From NCBI GenBank assembly GCA_002067795.1, contig MVQI01000082.1, positions 62,001-126,000 on the forward strand: 64,000 nucleotides of DNA, given 5' to 3'. The translations under genes and the position numbers were made by a program. Origin of the DNA: Methanosaeta sp. PtaB.Bin039 (GTDB taxonomy: Archaea; Halobacteriota; Methanosarcinia; Methanotrichales; Methanotrichaceae). This document shows, one piece after another, positions 39,185-48,306 of this stretch (within the stretch, counting starts at the first letter, position 1; the number at the start of each line of letters is the position of its first letter). The notes under the pieces are model-generated. The model did no database searches, had not been told where the DNA came from, and saw nothing but the letters and a program-made list of their open reading frames with translations.

Positions 39185-42100
39185 TTACTGGACCTCTACG
39201 ATGCTGTTGCCTGACCCGTCCTCCATCACGTTTATGCTGTTGTCGAACTGGCCCTGAACATCCCCTATGTGGCTTATGGCGAAGATCTGGGGGAAGCGGC
39301 CCTCTAGGCGGCGGAGCATGTTGATCATCCTCTCCCGGTGCTCCAGGTCCTGTGAGCCGAATATCTCGTCAAGCACCAGGAATGAGTAGCTGTCGGTTCT
39401 GCCTCCGAAGCGCATCAGATACTCGCTTATGGCGATGCGTACCGAGACGGCTATCATATCTATCTCGCCGCCTGAGAAACGGCTGATCGGGTAGTACTCG
39501 CCACCGTCCTCCACCATTATCTCGAAGTTCTCGTCGATCCTTACCAGGCTGTAGCGGTCCGAGACCTCTTCGAGGATCTGGCCAGCTATCGATGCCACCT
39601 CATCGCGAACAACGACCAGCAGCCTGTCCAGGAATCGGATCATCAATTCCCTTGCCGTCTCCAGGATCTGCATCCTCATCTCCAGCTTCTCCTCCTCTGC
39701 ATGCAGGTCTCTTTGGCGAGCACTGTCCTGCTCGAGGCGCATCTGCTGGTTATGAAGCACATTTTGGTCTATCCTGGCCAGCTCAACCGCTTTCCTGGAA
39801 TCGGCCTGGGCAGCGGCAGCCGCCTGGACCGATGCAGCCAGGAAAGCGTATCTCTCCTCCCGGAAGTCCAGTTCGGCCAGTTGAGTCTGTCGAGACTGCA
39901 TCTCCATCATCAGGGCAGACTGGCTTGCCAGTGACTCTTCCAGCCTGAACTTTGCCTCCACCTCCCCGGCCACCAAGATGCGGAGCTTACTGGCCTGGGC
40001 CTCCAGGTGGGTCATGGATCGAGCCTCTGCTGCCATCCGGTCGTGCTGCTCTGGATCGAATGCCAGGGCGGATACGGATAGACTTAGCTTCTCCTCCTCC
40101 GCCAGACGGCTGGCAAGCTCATCCTCCATCTCTTGCAGCCGGTGCGAAAGATCCGGGATGTCAGATGTCCGTTCCCTCAGCGCCCTGTACTTCTCGTGCA
40201 CCGGCCACAGATCTCCAAGGCGGCGCTTGATTGCCTGGTATGCTTCTTCGGAGAAGCCCAAATCTCCGATCTCCTTATCCAGGCTGGCCAGGGCCTGAGC
40301 TGCCGCAGACATCTCCTGCTCCAGGCTTTCCCTCTCTTTGGCCAGGGCTGGCATCGCCTGGACCTGTGAAACCAGCTTGCCGAACTCCTCTGCATCATGG
40401 GCAAGTTGCGATGCCTGATCTGAAAGGAGTCTTTTCTCCAGCGGGTCGAACCTTGCCGGGCCAAGCCCGGAGATGGCTTCCTCGGTCTGGGCTAGTTCGC
40501 GATCGGCTTCCTTTTCCTGCTCGAATAGCTGCCTGTCCTCTGCAAGCATGGCCTCCCTCTCCGCCCTGTTCCTCGATATCCGGTCGAAGGCCTCTCTCAG
40601 AGAGGAGCGGGTCTTTGCTGCTGCCTCCATTTGGCTCTGGATATCATCCGACATCGCCTTGATATTTGAGGCGGTGCTGGAGGCGTTCTGGCAGTCTTCT
40701 CGGTATCTCTTGAGCAGGACCTGCCGATGCTCCCCCAATGGGCGCTGGCATGTCGGGCAGACGCTGCTGCTTCCCAGATCCTCTATCTTCTGGGATGCGT
40801 CCCTGGCCTCAGCCAGCCTGGACGCTGCCAGCCCGTACTGGCTGCGCAGCTCGGCGAGGCGGTCGCTTTGCTCCCTGATGAGGCCATCGAGCAGGCGGTC
40901 CTGCTCCTGCAGCAGCCTCTCCTCCTCTTCAAGGTCGCCGAGTTCGGACAGAGCCGATCCGATCCGTGCGCGCCTTTCCGAAATGCGGCCCCGGCGGGCA
41001 GTAACGGCATTAGCCCTCTCCTTCAGAAGCTGGCGCCGCTTCTCTACCTCCTCATCCAGCTTCATATCCTCCAGCTGCTGCAGGATCTCCTTATGGCGGG
41101 CGGCAACGGGAGCCAGCTGTGCAGCACGGTCCTGTATGAGGACAAGCTCCTGCCAGGCTGCCTGAACCCTGGCCAGGCCGGAGCCGGCCGCACTTTGTCT
41201 GGCAGCCTGATGACCCCTCTTTGTCAGCAATATCTGGTGGCGGTCCCGCTTCTCTTCCTGCTCCTTTTGGCAAAGGCCAAGTCTGTTGAACTCCTCCTCT
41301 CCTTCGGCAAGCTGCTCCATATCCTCACGCTCTGCCAAAAGATAGGCCAGCCTCTTCTGCCCTTCCTGTAAAGACCGCCGGGCTGCCCCCGTCTCGGCCT
41401 TGGACACAGATAATTGCCGCAGCAGCTCCTCAAACCTCCTGCGCAGCGGCTCCATCTCAAGGAGGGCTTCTCTGATCTGCTCCAGACGGCCCAGATCTCC
41501 AGTCAGTCGCCCTAGCTCCTCCTTAGCAGCAGCTATGCGGGCCTGGGCCTCCATCTCTCGCTTCACAGCAGCCTCCTTCTCCAGGGCTGAGTTCCGAAGG
41601 CCGGCCAGCATATCCTCAAGCAGGTTATGCGTTCGGCGTCTTTCAGCCTCCCTCTCCAGCTCCAGGCTTTGCCTCTCCATCTCCGCATCAGCAGCACGCT
41701 TTGTCTCCTCGGCGCTGGCAAGCGTCTGGCAAGCGCGTTTCATCTGCTCCCTGACGCTGATCAGATCTGCCCCGACCCCATCAAGCTCGGCAAGCGCGCC
41801 GGCTACCTGGTTGTGGCGGTCTAATACGGCTCTCTGGTCGTTGCGGATCCGTTCCAGCACCAATTCCCGAACTTGATCCAGCCCAAGAAGCTTGAGGAGG
41901 TATTCCCTCTTGCCGCTTCCACCCTCCCGCAGCAGGTTGTCGAGGTCCTTTTGGCGGGCGTAATAGGTCTTCATGAAATCAGGAAAGCTGATCCGGATCA
42001 TCCTCTCAAGCTGAGAGTCGACCTCCCGGGACCCCCTGGCAACCACCTGGCCGTCCAGACGGAGGTGGGCATCTGGGACCATGCCCTTCCCCTTCATTGC

Positions 42101-42364
42101 CCTGTAGACCACCAGCTCCTGCCCGCCGAGTCCCAGAGTTAGCTGCACCTCAACCGGTTCGGTCTGCTGGGCATGGACGTTCTTCAGGAAGTCCCTCTTG
42201 ATCGTCGAGGCCCGGCTGCCGTACAGGGCCCAGGCGATCGCCTCCACAATCGTGCTCTTGCCGGCACCGTTGCCTCCCAGGATGCCGGTCAGGCCGTCCT
42301 GAAAACGGATATCGGCACGGCGGTACTTCTTGAAGTTCCGCAGAACCAGCTTAGAGAGGCGCAT
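39185..42364 (-). CDS. rad50: DNA double-strand break repair ATPase Rad50
   Basis: SMC-like ATPase of the Mre11-Rad50 complex, 1059 residues. The N-terminal Walker A is LGGNGAGKSTIVEAIAWALYG. A long coiled coil is interrupted at mid-length by the zinc hook CPTC (SSSVCPTCQRPLGEH). The C-terminal signature is ISRFSGGEIDMIAVSVRIA, with Walker B SFLVLDEIFGSQDLEHRERM. It starts with ATG 42364, which overlaps mre11 by 14 nt; extended frames upstream lie inside mre11. It is the last gene of the nurA-herA-mre11-rad50 set. Confidence 0.97.
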   Translation of the reverse strand: MRLSKLVLRNFKKYRRADIRFQDGLTGILGGNGAGKSTIVEAIAWALYGSRASTIKRDFLKNVHAQQTEPVEVQLTLGLGGQELVVYRAMKGKGMVPDAHLRLDGQVVARGSREVDSQLERMIRISFPDFMKTYYARQKDLDNLLREGGSGKREYLLKLLGLDQVRELVLERIRNDQRAVLDRHNQVAGALAELDGVGADLISVREQMKRACQTLASAEETKRAADAEMERQSLELEREAERRRTHNLLEDMLAGLRNSALEKEAAVKREMEAQARIAAAKEELGRLTGDLGRLEQIREALLEMEPLRRRFEELLRQLSVSKAETGAARRSLQEGQKRLAYLLAEREDMEQLAEGEEEFNRLGLCQKEQEEKRDRHQILLTKRGHQAARQSAAGSGLARVQAAWQELVLIQDRAAQLAPVAARHKEILQQLEDMKLDEEVEKRRQLLKERANAVTARRGRISERRARIGSALSELGDLEEEERLLQEQDRLLDGLIREQSDRLAELRSQYGLAASRLAEARDASQKIEDLGSSSVCPTCQRPLGEHRQVLLKRYREDCQNASSTASNIKAMSDDIQSQMEAAAKTRSSLREAFDRISRNRAEREAMLAEDRQLFEQEKEADRELAQTEEAISGLGPARFDPLEKRLLSDQASQLAHDAEEFGKLVSQVQAMPALAKERESLEQEMSAAAQALASLDKEIGDLGFSEEAYQAIKRRLGDLWPVHEKYRALRERTSDIPDLSHRLQEMEDELASRLAEEEKLSLSVSALAFDPEQHDRMAAEARSMTHLEAQASKLRILVAGEVEAKFRLEESLASQSALMMEMQSRQTQLAELDFREERYAFLAASVQAAAAAQADSRKAVELARIDQNVLHNQQMRLEQDSARQRDLHAEEEKLEMRMQILETARELMIRFLDRLLVVVRDEVASIAGQILEEVSDRYSLVRIDENFEIMVEDGGEYYPISRFSGGEIDMIAVSVRIAISEYLMRFGGRTDSYSFLVLDEIFGSQDLEHRERMINMLRRLEGRFPQIFAISHIGDVQGQFDNSINVMEDGSGNSIVEVQ

Positions 42365-43478
42365 TGATCCCCTCCGTACGGCGGGCCTCCTCCGCCTCCT
42401 TGAGAAGTCCGCGGCCGTAAGACCTGACTTCTTCAAACAGCCCGGTCCTAACCTGCTCACCCTGAAGAAACCGCTCGAACTCCTCCTCAAGGCCGAGCAT
42501 ATCGACTCCCTCCCTGGCTGGAGCTGGCTGGTCCGGGAACTCCGGTCGCACCTTCATGTATACCGCAGATGCAGCAATCCGGTTTAAGCGGGACTGGTTC
42601 AGACCCCGGAAGACGGGCCTGGATATATCCCGCAGAGTGATGCGGATGATCTTTCCGTCGATCTCCCCGGCAAGGCCTTCTATTTCCTCCATCACCTCGG
42701 CGGAGGAGAGGCCGGAGCATGAGATGGGCTGGCAGTCCACCATATAGCCTGGCCTGACCTCTATTCTCTCAACCGACATTCTGCCCAAATCAACCAGGAG
42801 AAATCCCTTGCGATCGTTCGCTTCCCCGAAGTTAAGGTAGTCCAGGGAGCCGCTGTACCAGGCGTTCCCGGCTATCTGGACCTGATTGTGATAGTGGCCG
42901 AGCGCGATGTAATCCAGATCTGATTTGAGCAGGCAATCGCCGATCTCGTGCTCTCCGACCGTGCGAAGACGCTTTGCCCGAAGGGACTCCACAAGTCCGT
43001 GCATGACCAGCAGGTCCGAGCCCGTCCTCTCCAGGCGATCCAACTCCCTGGGGTACTGATCAGCAGTCAGACAGAATGGGATGCAGTGGATGCGGAACTC
43101 GTCGAGGTCGAAGAACTTGTAGCGGTACTCATGCGCGATGTATACTTCCGGCTGTCCCTCATAGATATAGAACGGGCTAATGGAGGCGTATCCCTTGGGT
43201 GCATCGTGGTTTCCGCTGATCATCACCACTGGTATCCCGGCATCGGTCAGCCTGTCCAGGGCCTGCTTGAACTCGTAAAGGGGCCTAATGCGAGGGCGGA
43301 CATGGTGAAATACGTCCCCCGCATGGATCACAAGGTCTGGATTCAGCTCCAGGATTTTGTCGACAGCCATGCGGAAGCCCTGGTAGACCATCTCCTCCAT
43401 CACGTTCCTGCCCTGCCGGTCCACCCGGCTAAATGCCTGGTATCCCAGGTGAGTGTCGGCCAGGTGTGCTATCCTCAT
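42351..43478 (-). CDS. mre11: DNA double-strand break repair nuclease Mre11
   Basis: Manganese-dependent nuclease that processes DNA ends with Rad50, 375 residues. All phosphoesterase motifs are present: HLADTHLG, IHAGDVFHH, MISGNHDAPKG, LVMHGLVES and ALGHYHNQVQI. The start ATG 43478 overlaps the herA stop (ATGA) and begins with the conserved MRIAHLADTH. The C-terminal tail would provide the Rad50-binding segment. Confidence 0.97.
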   Translation of the reverse strand: MRIAHLADTHLGYQAFSRVDRQGRNVMEEMVYQGFRMAVDKILELNPDLVIHAGDVFHHVRPRIRPLYEFKQALDRLTDAGIPVVMISGNHDAPKGYASISPFYIYEGQPEVYIAHEYRYKFFDLDEFRIHCIPFCLTADQYPRELDRLERTGSDLLVMHGLVESLRAKRLRTVGEHEIGDCLLKSDLDYIALGHYHNQVQIAGNAWYSGSLDYLNFGEANDRKGFLLVDLGRMSVERIEVRPGYMVDCQPISCSGLSSAEVMEEIEGLAGEIDGKIIRITLRDISRPVFRGLNQSRLNRIAASAVYMKVRPEFPDQPAPAREGVDMLGLEEEFERFLQGEQVRTGLFEEVRSYGRGLLKEAEEARRTEGINAPL

Positions 43479-45091
43479 CTCTGCCTCATCCGAAATGACG
43501 GGCAAAAATCGCCCACGTCTCCAAGGTCCGCCTCCCTCTTCTCGGACTGCAGCCTGGCCATGTATTCCTCGTAGCGATGGATGCGGGCCGGAACCGGGAA
43601 GGGTATCTTGAGGGTGCTGATGATGGCCTCGCCCTTCTCCATTGTCTGTATCTCGATGTCGAGGGAGGTCAGGTCCTGTTTTGCCGATTCAGCAAGCCGG
43701 GCCCGGTCGTTCCGATCGGAGAGGCCCAGCACAACAAGGGTGTTGAACTGGGACAAAAGCTGCTGGTCGATAAGCTTGGGCTGCTGGGTGATGGCGCACA
43801 GCCCCACCCCGAACTTGCGCCCCTCCCGGGCTATTGTCTCGAAGCGGGCTATGCCGCTTCCTCCAAGCACCCGTTGGGCTTCCTCTATGGTTATGAGGCA
43901 GTTCTTTCGCCCCTCCTCCGGCTCCCGGTAGGCCTCCATGATGCAGCGGGAGAGCACGGAGAGTAGGAAGAGCTCAGCCCTGTCGCTCATTCGGGGGATG
44001 TCCACAAGGACAACCTTTCCCTCCTTGAGGTTGCGGATGATGTTCGGTATGCTTGAACGCTTTCCCAGGTACCTGTTCTTGTCCAGCACTATGCGGATAC
44101 GCCTTGAGAGCACCCTCACCGTGGACTCGTTGAATCCTTCCTGGACCATCCGGGCTATCCCGTCTTCCGTCTGGATCTGTTCCATCCATGCTCCGCCATC
44201 AAGCACCCGGCCAACGGCCTCAAGGGCGTCGTGCTGGGCTTGGCTCCATTGATAAAGCAGGGAGACGTCCTGCGGATTGACCTCGCTTGCGGCAACTGTG
44301 AGCTCCTCTACCTCCGGTATTCCGCAGTTGGACCTGTCGGTGGAGTAGCAGGCAAGGCCTGACCGGTAGTTCTTGAGGTGCATCAGTCCCTTTGTCGCTC
44401 CGGTGCTGCTCTTGGCCCCCATCAGGTACTCCCCGTGGGGGTCAACAACCATCAGACCGAACCTGGACTCGCCTCTGGCCGACAGCCGCATGCACGATGC
44501 GCAGAAGACCTTCATGAAATTGGACTTTCCCATGCCTGTGGTGGCGAATACGCCCATATGGTGGTCCATGGCCTCGCTGTGCAGGGCAACGGAGATCTCC
44601 TCCACGCTCTGTCCGCCATTTCGCAGACAACCCACCTCAATGTCGCCCATCACCTGGCGGAGGAAGGAGAACTCCTTTCCAAGGGTTCGGTGAACTTGGG
44701 AGAACTTGGTGGGGATGGTCCGTGACTGGCGGAACCTTCCCGTCTCCACACATCCCAGGGGCTCGGCGATGACCCGGTTGAATATCTGGTCGCCATCGTA
44801 GAAATCCATCCCCCGAATAGTGGTGTCCCACCGACCGGAGTAGTTGGAGTCGTGCTCTATGTCCCGGACCCTGGCGAGGAACTGCAGATCGCCGCGGCGG
44901 TCGTCTATTGAGAATATCTCCCCCACCTCGGCACGGTCGGTGTAAGGGATCACGAACTGGTACTCTCGGACGCTCTTCGATATTATCCTGTAGGTGGTAT
45001 CGTTCCTCTCAATTGCGACCGGGTGAAGCAGCGCTCGGTCTTCCCCGACCGGCTCCGGACCATCCGGTGCTCTCTCCTTGTCCCCTCTCAT
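43475..45091 (-). CDS. herA: HerA DNA translocase/helicase
   Basis: Hexameric FtsK/HerA ATPase that works with NurA to resect DNA ends. The 538-residue protein has an N-terminal HAS-barrel (about residues 25-110), Walker A FATTGMGKSN near 182-191, Walker B NCLITIEEAQ near residue 395, and the sensor region GLCAITQQPKLIDQQLLSQ with the arginine finger region following. The ATG is preceded by GAGGAG. It is 136 nt after nurA and overlaps mre11. Confidence 0.95.
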   Translation of the reverse strand: MRGDKERAPDGPEPVGEDRALLHPVAIERNDTTYRIISKSVREYQFVIPYTDRAEVGEIFSIDDRRGDLQFLARVRDIEHDSNYSGRWDTTIRGMDFYDGDQIFNRVIAEPLGCVETGRFRQSRTIPTKFSQVHRTLGKEFSFLRQVMGDIEVGCLRNGGQSVEEISVALHSEAMDHHMGVFATTGMGKSNFMKVFCASCMRLSARGESRFGLMVVDPHGEYLMGAKSSTGATKGLMHLKNYRSGLACYSTDRSNCGIPEVEELTVAASEVNPQDVSLLYQWSQAQHDALEAVGRVLDGGAWMEQIQTEDGIARMVQEGFNESTVRVLSRRIRIVLDKNRYLGKRSSIPNIIRNLKEGKVVLVDIPRMSDRAELFLLSVLSRCIMEAYREPEEGRKNCLITIEEAQRVLGGSGIARFETIAREGRKFGVGLCAITQQPKLIDQQLLSQFNTLVVLGLSDRNDRARLAESAKQDLTSLDIEIQTMEKGEAIISTLKIPFPVPARIHRYEEYMARLQSEKREADLGDVGDFCPSFRMRQR

Positions 45092-45227
45092 CGAATCTCC
45101 TCAGGTGATTGAAATCCCCGGCTGCCAGAGGTCGGGGCTGCCAGCGGTCCTGGCGATCGAGCTTCCCCGCATCTATCCGCTCGCTGCACGATAGATGCCG
45201 GCAACCCTGGCTCAGAATGGTAATCCA

Positions 45228-46253
45228 TTAGCGCCGCCCCTTCTCCAGCGTCTCGTGGTAGTCCATGGACCGCCTGACCTCTCTCTCGCCAAGTCCCGTC
45301 GCTCCCAGGGCGTCCAGCAGGCGCAGCCTCATCTGCTCCGTCTCGCTGCGGCTGATCTTCATCTCGTGATGGGCCCGGAACAGGGCATGGGGATAGCCGG
45401 CGCTCTCGGCTGAGCCCGAGAACGCTGAGATGTTGGCCATGACATCATCAATCCTGGGGTGGAGGTACTCCGGGGCGTCCACTCGAAACGCCCTGTCTGC
45501 GGCTGGGGAGAACCTGGCCAGGTAGATTCGCCCGTTCCATCGTCCCTCTTCGGGATTGGGCTCCACCTTCTTTCCGGTGAGGTCCATGTACCATGGCAGG
45601 CCTGGCCAGGTCCTATCGCCAAGGCGGGCGGCGTGCTGGACAAAGGGCCTGGATATATCGTCTCCCCAGGACATGGAACTGGACTTGCTTATCCCAACCA
45701 TGTCCACATCGCGGTCCCGGGCCAGATTGAACAGGTATTCCAGCACCGGGCCGAAAGGTCGGCCCTTCCATAGCGCGAATCCCCCGTCGTAGAGCAGCAG
45801 GTCGCCGGCTTCGGACTCGTTCAGGGCTGCCCAGAGTGCGGCATACTCCTGCAGCTCACGGAAGTAGGTGGTGAGCCTGTCCAGCTCAGTCTCGCTGAGT
45901 GTGAAATGCCTCTGCCCGAAGATGCCCTTCAGATAGCGAAGGAACTCTGATGTGTAGCTCTTTCGGTCTGCCAGGAACAGGGAATCGAAGGTGACCACCG
46001 TCCTTTGCCAGTCCCTCCCACGGTAGACCACATAGCCGGCCCGGATGTGGTTTGCCTGGACAACCGTCCAGTCGCACACCAGGGAATTGGACCCGTCGAC
46101 CGCAAAGGTCCTCTTTGAGAACTCCTTCATCGGCAGGGGCAGAAAGTCCTCGGCCTTCACACAGGTAGCCTCGGAGAACTCCTCAAAGGTCTGCATGGAG
46201 ATGCGCTGTCTGATGTGTGCTGCCACCTCTTCCAGCCTGCCCCGCTCTGTCAT
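45228..46253 (-). CDS. nurA: NurA 5'-3' nuclease
   Basis: Toroidal dimeric nuclease partner of HerA. In 341 residues the first catalytic aspartate is in TFAVDGSNSLV, and a second acidic site is in LLLYDGGFALWKGRP; the C-terminal HPRIDDVMANISAFS matches the family end. A TATA-like agtaaatacc lies about 30 nt upstream of ATG 46253, so the mRNA is probably leaderless or nearly so. Gene order nurA-herA-mre11-rad50 is one of the standard archaeal arrangements. Confidence 0.93.
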   Translation of the reverse strand: MTERGRLEEVAAHIRQRISMQTFEEFSEATCVKAEDFLPLPMKEFSKRTFAVDGSNSLVCDWTVVQANHIRAGYVVYRGRDWQRTVVTFDSLFLADRKSYTSEFLRYLKGIFGQRHFTLSETELDRLTTYFRELQEYAALWAALNESEAGDLLLYDGGFALWKGRPFGPVLEYLFNLARDRDVDMVGISKSSSMSWGDDISRPFVQHAARLGDRTWPGLPWYMDLTGKKVEPNPEEGRWNGRIYLARFSPAADRAFRVDAPEYLHPRIDDVMANISAFSGSAESAGYPHALFRAHHEMKISRSETEQMRLRLLDALGATGLGEREVRRSMDYHETLEKGRR

Positions 46254-46640
46254 CGGTTAAATGGAGGTCGCATCCGGTATTTACTGCTTGTGCGCAGCCT
46301 GAAAGTGACCGAAAAGGGAACAGCTCACCCTCAGGCCCAAGCGTTCTCCAGGAAAAAGATCACGTTTTTTTGGAGAGATGAGACTGAAAAAGAGATCGCT
46401 TTATTGCCGTCGCGCTGTGAGATCAGCTGCTGTTGCCTGGCCACATTCGCTGTTCCCTGGCAACATTCTTCGACAATGGTGGTCAAATCCGATCCTCTTG
46501 CCCCCGAGTTGGACCTTGGGCGGTAGGGGCTGCGGGATTCGTAGTTTACGAGGCGGCGGATTTCAGATGGCTACGCTGCCATTCGTATGCGGCAACGTTA
46601 AGGATTATACATCCCGACCGCCAATTCTAAATAGTTTTAG
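46254..46640. other. Intergenic region without recognised genes
   Basis: Apart from the nurA promoter (46279-46289) and a TATA-like element for the RNA candidate at 46624-46634 (attctaaatag), I see no conserved frame or repeat. Confidence 0.5.
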
Positions 46641-46874
46641 GTGAAAGTAGGTTATGGCAACGGGATAAGGCCCTCATCCATCGAGGTGGCGGTCCCTGTG
46701 AAAGGGGCGCTGTGGTAAAAGTCCAGTGCTGTCCCGTTGGCCATCTGATCGACGGGGCGGTGAGTGCAGGCTCCCGGCGAATCCGCCGGCCGGTCCCAAG
46801 TGGGCGCTGCGTGATTAGGCAGTGCTGCCTCACCACAACCTTCGACATGCCTTTTCTGTGATCTTCTAAAAGGC
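46641..46874 (+). ncRNA. Candidate structured non-coding RNA
   Basis: GC-rich, strongly foldable segment in a gene-free stretch, with a TATA-like site just upstream. Pairings on the plus strand: an end-closing helix 46649-46655/46835-46841 (one mismatch); 46658-46665/46732-46739 (8 bp); hairpin 46672-46675/46683-46686; hairpin 46693-46697/46703-46707, extended outward; a competing stem 46707-46711/46725-46729 around GGUAAAAGUCC; 46759-46764/46829-46834 (6 bp); 46766-46769/46807-46810; hairpin 46774-46779/46784-46789 with an AATC loop; hairpins at 46795-46804 and 46818-46829. A last 7-bp hairpin GCCTTTT/AAAAGGC (46849-46874) could be a terminator. The internal GGUAAAAGUCC...CUGUCCCG resembles the cobalamin-riboswitch core, but no gene lies downstream on this strand. 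It does not match RNase P or SRP RNA motifs that I know. Confidence 0.5.
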
Positions 46875-46886
46875 GGGCCTCAGGCT

Positions 46887-47831
46887 TCATTTCTCCAGCC
46901 CGACAACCTGGCGTATCAAGGCCTGGCTCTCGTCCGGGCTGCCAGTTGTGTTCACGGAGTATACATTAGCTCCCCGCAGTACGGCGGAGAAGAAATCCCT
47001 CCGAATCCCGTCCTTGAAGCCGTCTCTAACCAGTAGATGGGGATTGTAGTAACCGTTATCCTGCAGGATATGCAGGGCCTCCTTCGGGCCAAGCTTTGCG
47101 AGCGTCTCAAGGTCACCTGGGTCTCTCTTGAGGATTATGACCGTTCGCAGCGTGGTGAGCGGAAGCATCCGTCCCTTGCCGATTGCCGAGCGCAGATCGA
47201 TCACTCCACGCCCCTGCTTGTCCAGCCATGCCCCATTTACCAGGCCTGAAAACTCCTTCCAGACGGAAGAGAGCTCTGAACGGATGTAGAAGTTCTTCTC
47301 CGATCCATATGCCAGCACCACCTCGCCGAAGATCCGGCCGAAGAACCAGTCGTCTGATACCGCCCGCACCTGAGGATGGCGCAGCAGGCCGTAGGTGTGG
47401 GTGGTTTTGCCAGCCCCGGACCCGCCGAGGATCGCAACTCCACGCCCATCCACATCCAGGCAGGCACCGTGGCAGGAGTGGATGGTATGCTGGTCCTCCA
47501 GCAGGTCCCCGGCCAGGCTTAAGCCCAGCGATTTGATCCAGCCGTAGTAATCGAAGTTGAGCAGGAATGCCGTCTTGGAGCTGTGATCGTAGAGCACGGA
47601 GTCCGCCGGCTGGTTCGGATCGCTCAGGACATAGAGGCGCCCATGGGACCTCACGCTCTGGGACATGTTGTAGAAACTCTGTTCCCAGCGGTCCTTGACC
47701 TCCTCGTCGCCTGTCAAGAGCTTGATGCAGCAGCCGTATATCTCGGATTTGACCTCGAACTGCACACAGCTGGCGTAGCGTCTCTCCAGGTCGGCCTTCT
47801 GCTTTATATCGATCATCTGCACCCTGTACAT
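46887..47831 (-). CDS. HPr kinase/PEPCK-fold P-loop protein (HprK-like)
   Basis: A 314-residue protein. The P-loop AILGGSGAGKTTHTYGLL near residue 135 is preceded by IHSCHGACLDVDGRG and followed by RAVSDDWFFG. This is the pattern of HPr kinase/phosphorylase-type and related small-molecule kinases (HprK-like SerK/PqqD-associated groups). The N-terminal 100 residues resemble no family known to me. No HPr or PTS genes are seen here, so the target is unlikely to be HPr. GGGGAT precedes ATG 47831; ATG 47816 is a close alternative. It stands alone, convergent with the RNA candidate. Confidence 0.65.
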   Translation of the reverse strand: MYRVQMIDIKQKADLERRYASCVQFEVKSEIYGCCIKLLTGDEEVKDRWEQSFYNMSQSVRSHGRLYVLSDPNQPADSVLYDHSSKTAFLLNFDYYGWIKSLGLSLAGDLLEDQHTIHSCHGACLDVDGRGVAILGGSGAGKTTHTYGLLRHPQVRAVSDDWFFGRIFGEVVLAYGSEKNFYIRSELSSVWKEFSGLVNGAWLDKQGRGVIDLRSAIGKGRMLPLTTLRTVIILKRDPGDLETLAKLGPKEALHILQDNGYYNPHLLVRDGFKDGIRRDFFSAVLRGANVYSVNTTGSPDESQALIRQVVGLEK

Positions 47832-48134
47832 GGTATCCCCAGCAAAGCGAACGACGCCATGGCCTTTATGCTTTTTCGCATGTCTTCAAATCAGCTGCCC
47901 TGCCTTTAGAATGCCAGCTTAGAATGTCAGACTCGGGCTGGGAATTTTCACCAATCGTCGAACATACCGATCGATGATGTCAACGAACAGGGATCATCTA
48001 TTCGACTGACCTGGCCACCTCGGCCACCTCTCGCGCGAAATCCCATCCTGCGGCAATGCCGGGCATCCGATGGTTCTGGGAAATCTCTTCTTCCTGTCGG
48101 TACGCGCGAAGCTTTTTCGCCCGTGTAAATGGTC

Positions 48135-48207
48135 GGCGATCCGATCCGATTATCGCCAGAAATCTCTCGTCAATCGACTTAGCCGAAAAGCTTATATTCG
48201 TCGATTG
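48135..48207 (+). promoter_or_regulatory. Distal promoter with two inverted repeats
   Basis: GGCGAT/ATCGCC (48135-48140/48152-48157) and CAATCGAC/GTCGATTG (48171-48178/48200-48207). The second pair is perfect and brackets the TATA box CTTATATTC (48191-48199). The right half shares ATATTCGTCGA with the promoter of the DUF1699 gene (minus strand, near 55003-55013). Confidence 0.45.
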
Positions 48208-48291
48208 CCTATATGGGATTTGAGCAAAAGTCGGATCGTTCCCACCTCCTCCTTATAGCCGATTTTTGCCTCCTCCTATCTTTTCCCGTCC

Positions 48292-48306
48292 AAAGGTTTA
48301 TGCCTG
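48292..48306 (+). promoter_or_regulatory. Proximal TATA-type promoter of the CoA-transferase gene
   Basis: aaaggtttatgcctg, nearly the same block as at 2701-2715. It implies a 5' leader of about 150 nt. In this leader GGGCTT (48326-48331) can pair with AAGCCC (48348-48353), or GCAAG (48343-48347) with CTTGC (48353-48357); the two hairpins exclude each other. Confidence 0.45.

Noticed and set aside
39185-46253. Defence-system interpretation of the HerA/NurA genes
   Set aside because: Adjacent mre11 and rad50 and standard archaeal order identify the chromosomal DNA-end-resection operon.
46650-46845. RNase P RNA or SRP RNA
   Set aside because: The segment is too short and lacks the hallmark motifs (GAGGAAAGUCC and ACAGAA for RNase P; GUCCGGAAGG-type helix 8 for SRP).
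46627-46890. 87-codon minus-strand frame over the structured RNA
   Set aside because: No ribosome binding site, no family, and the DNA is constrained by base pairing instead.
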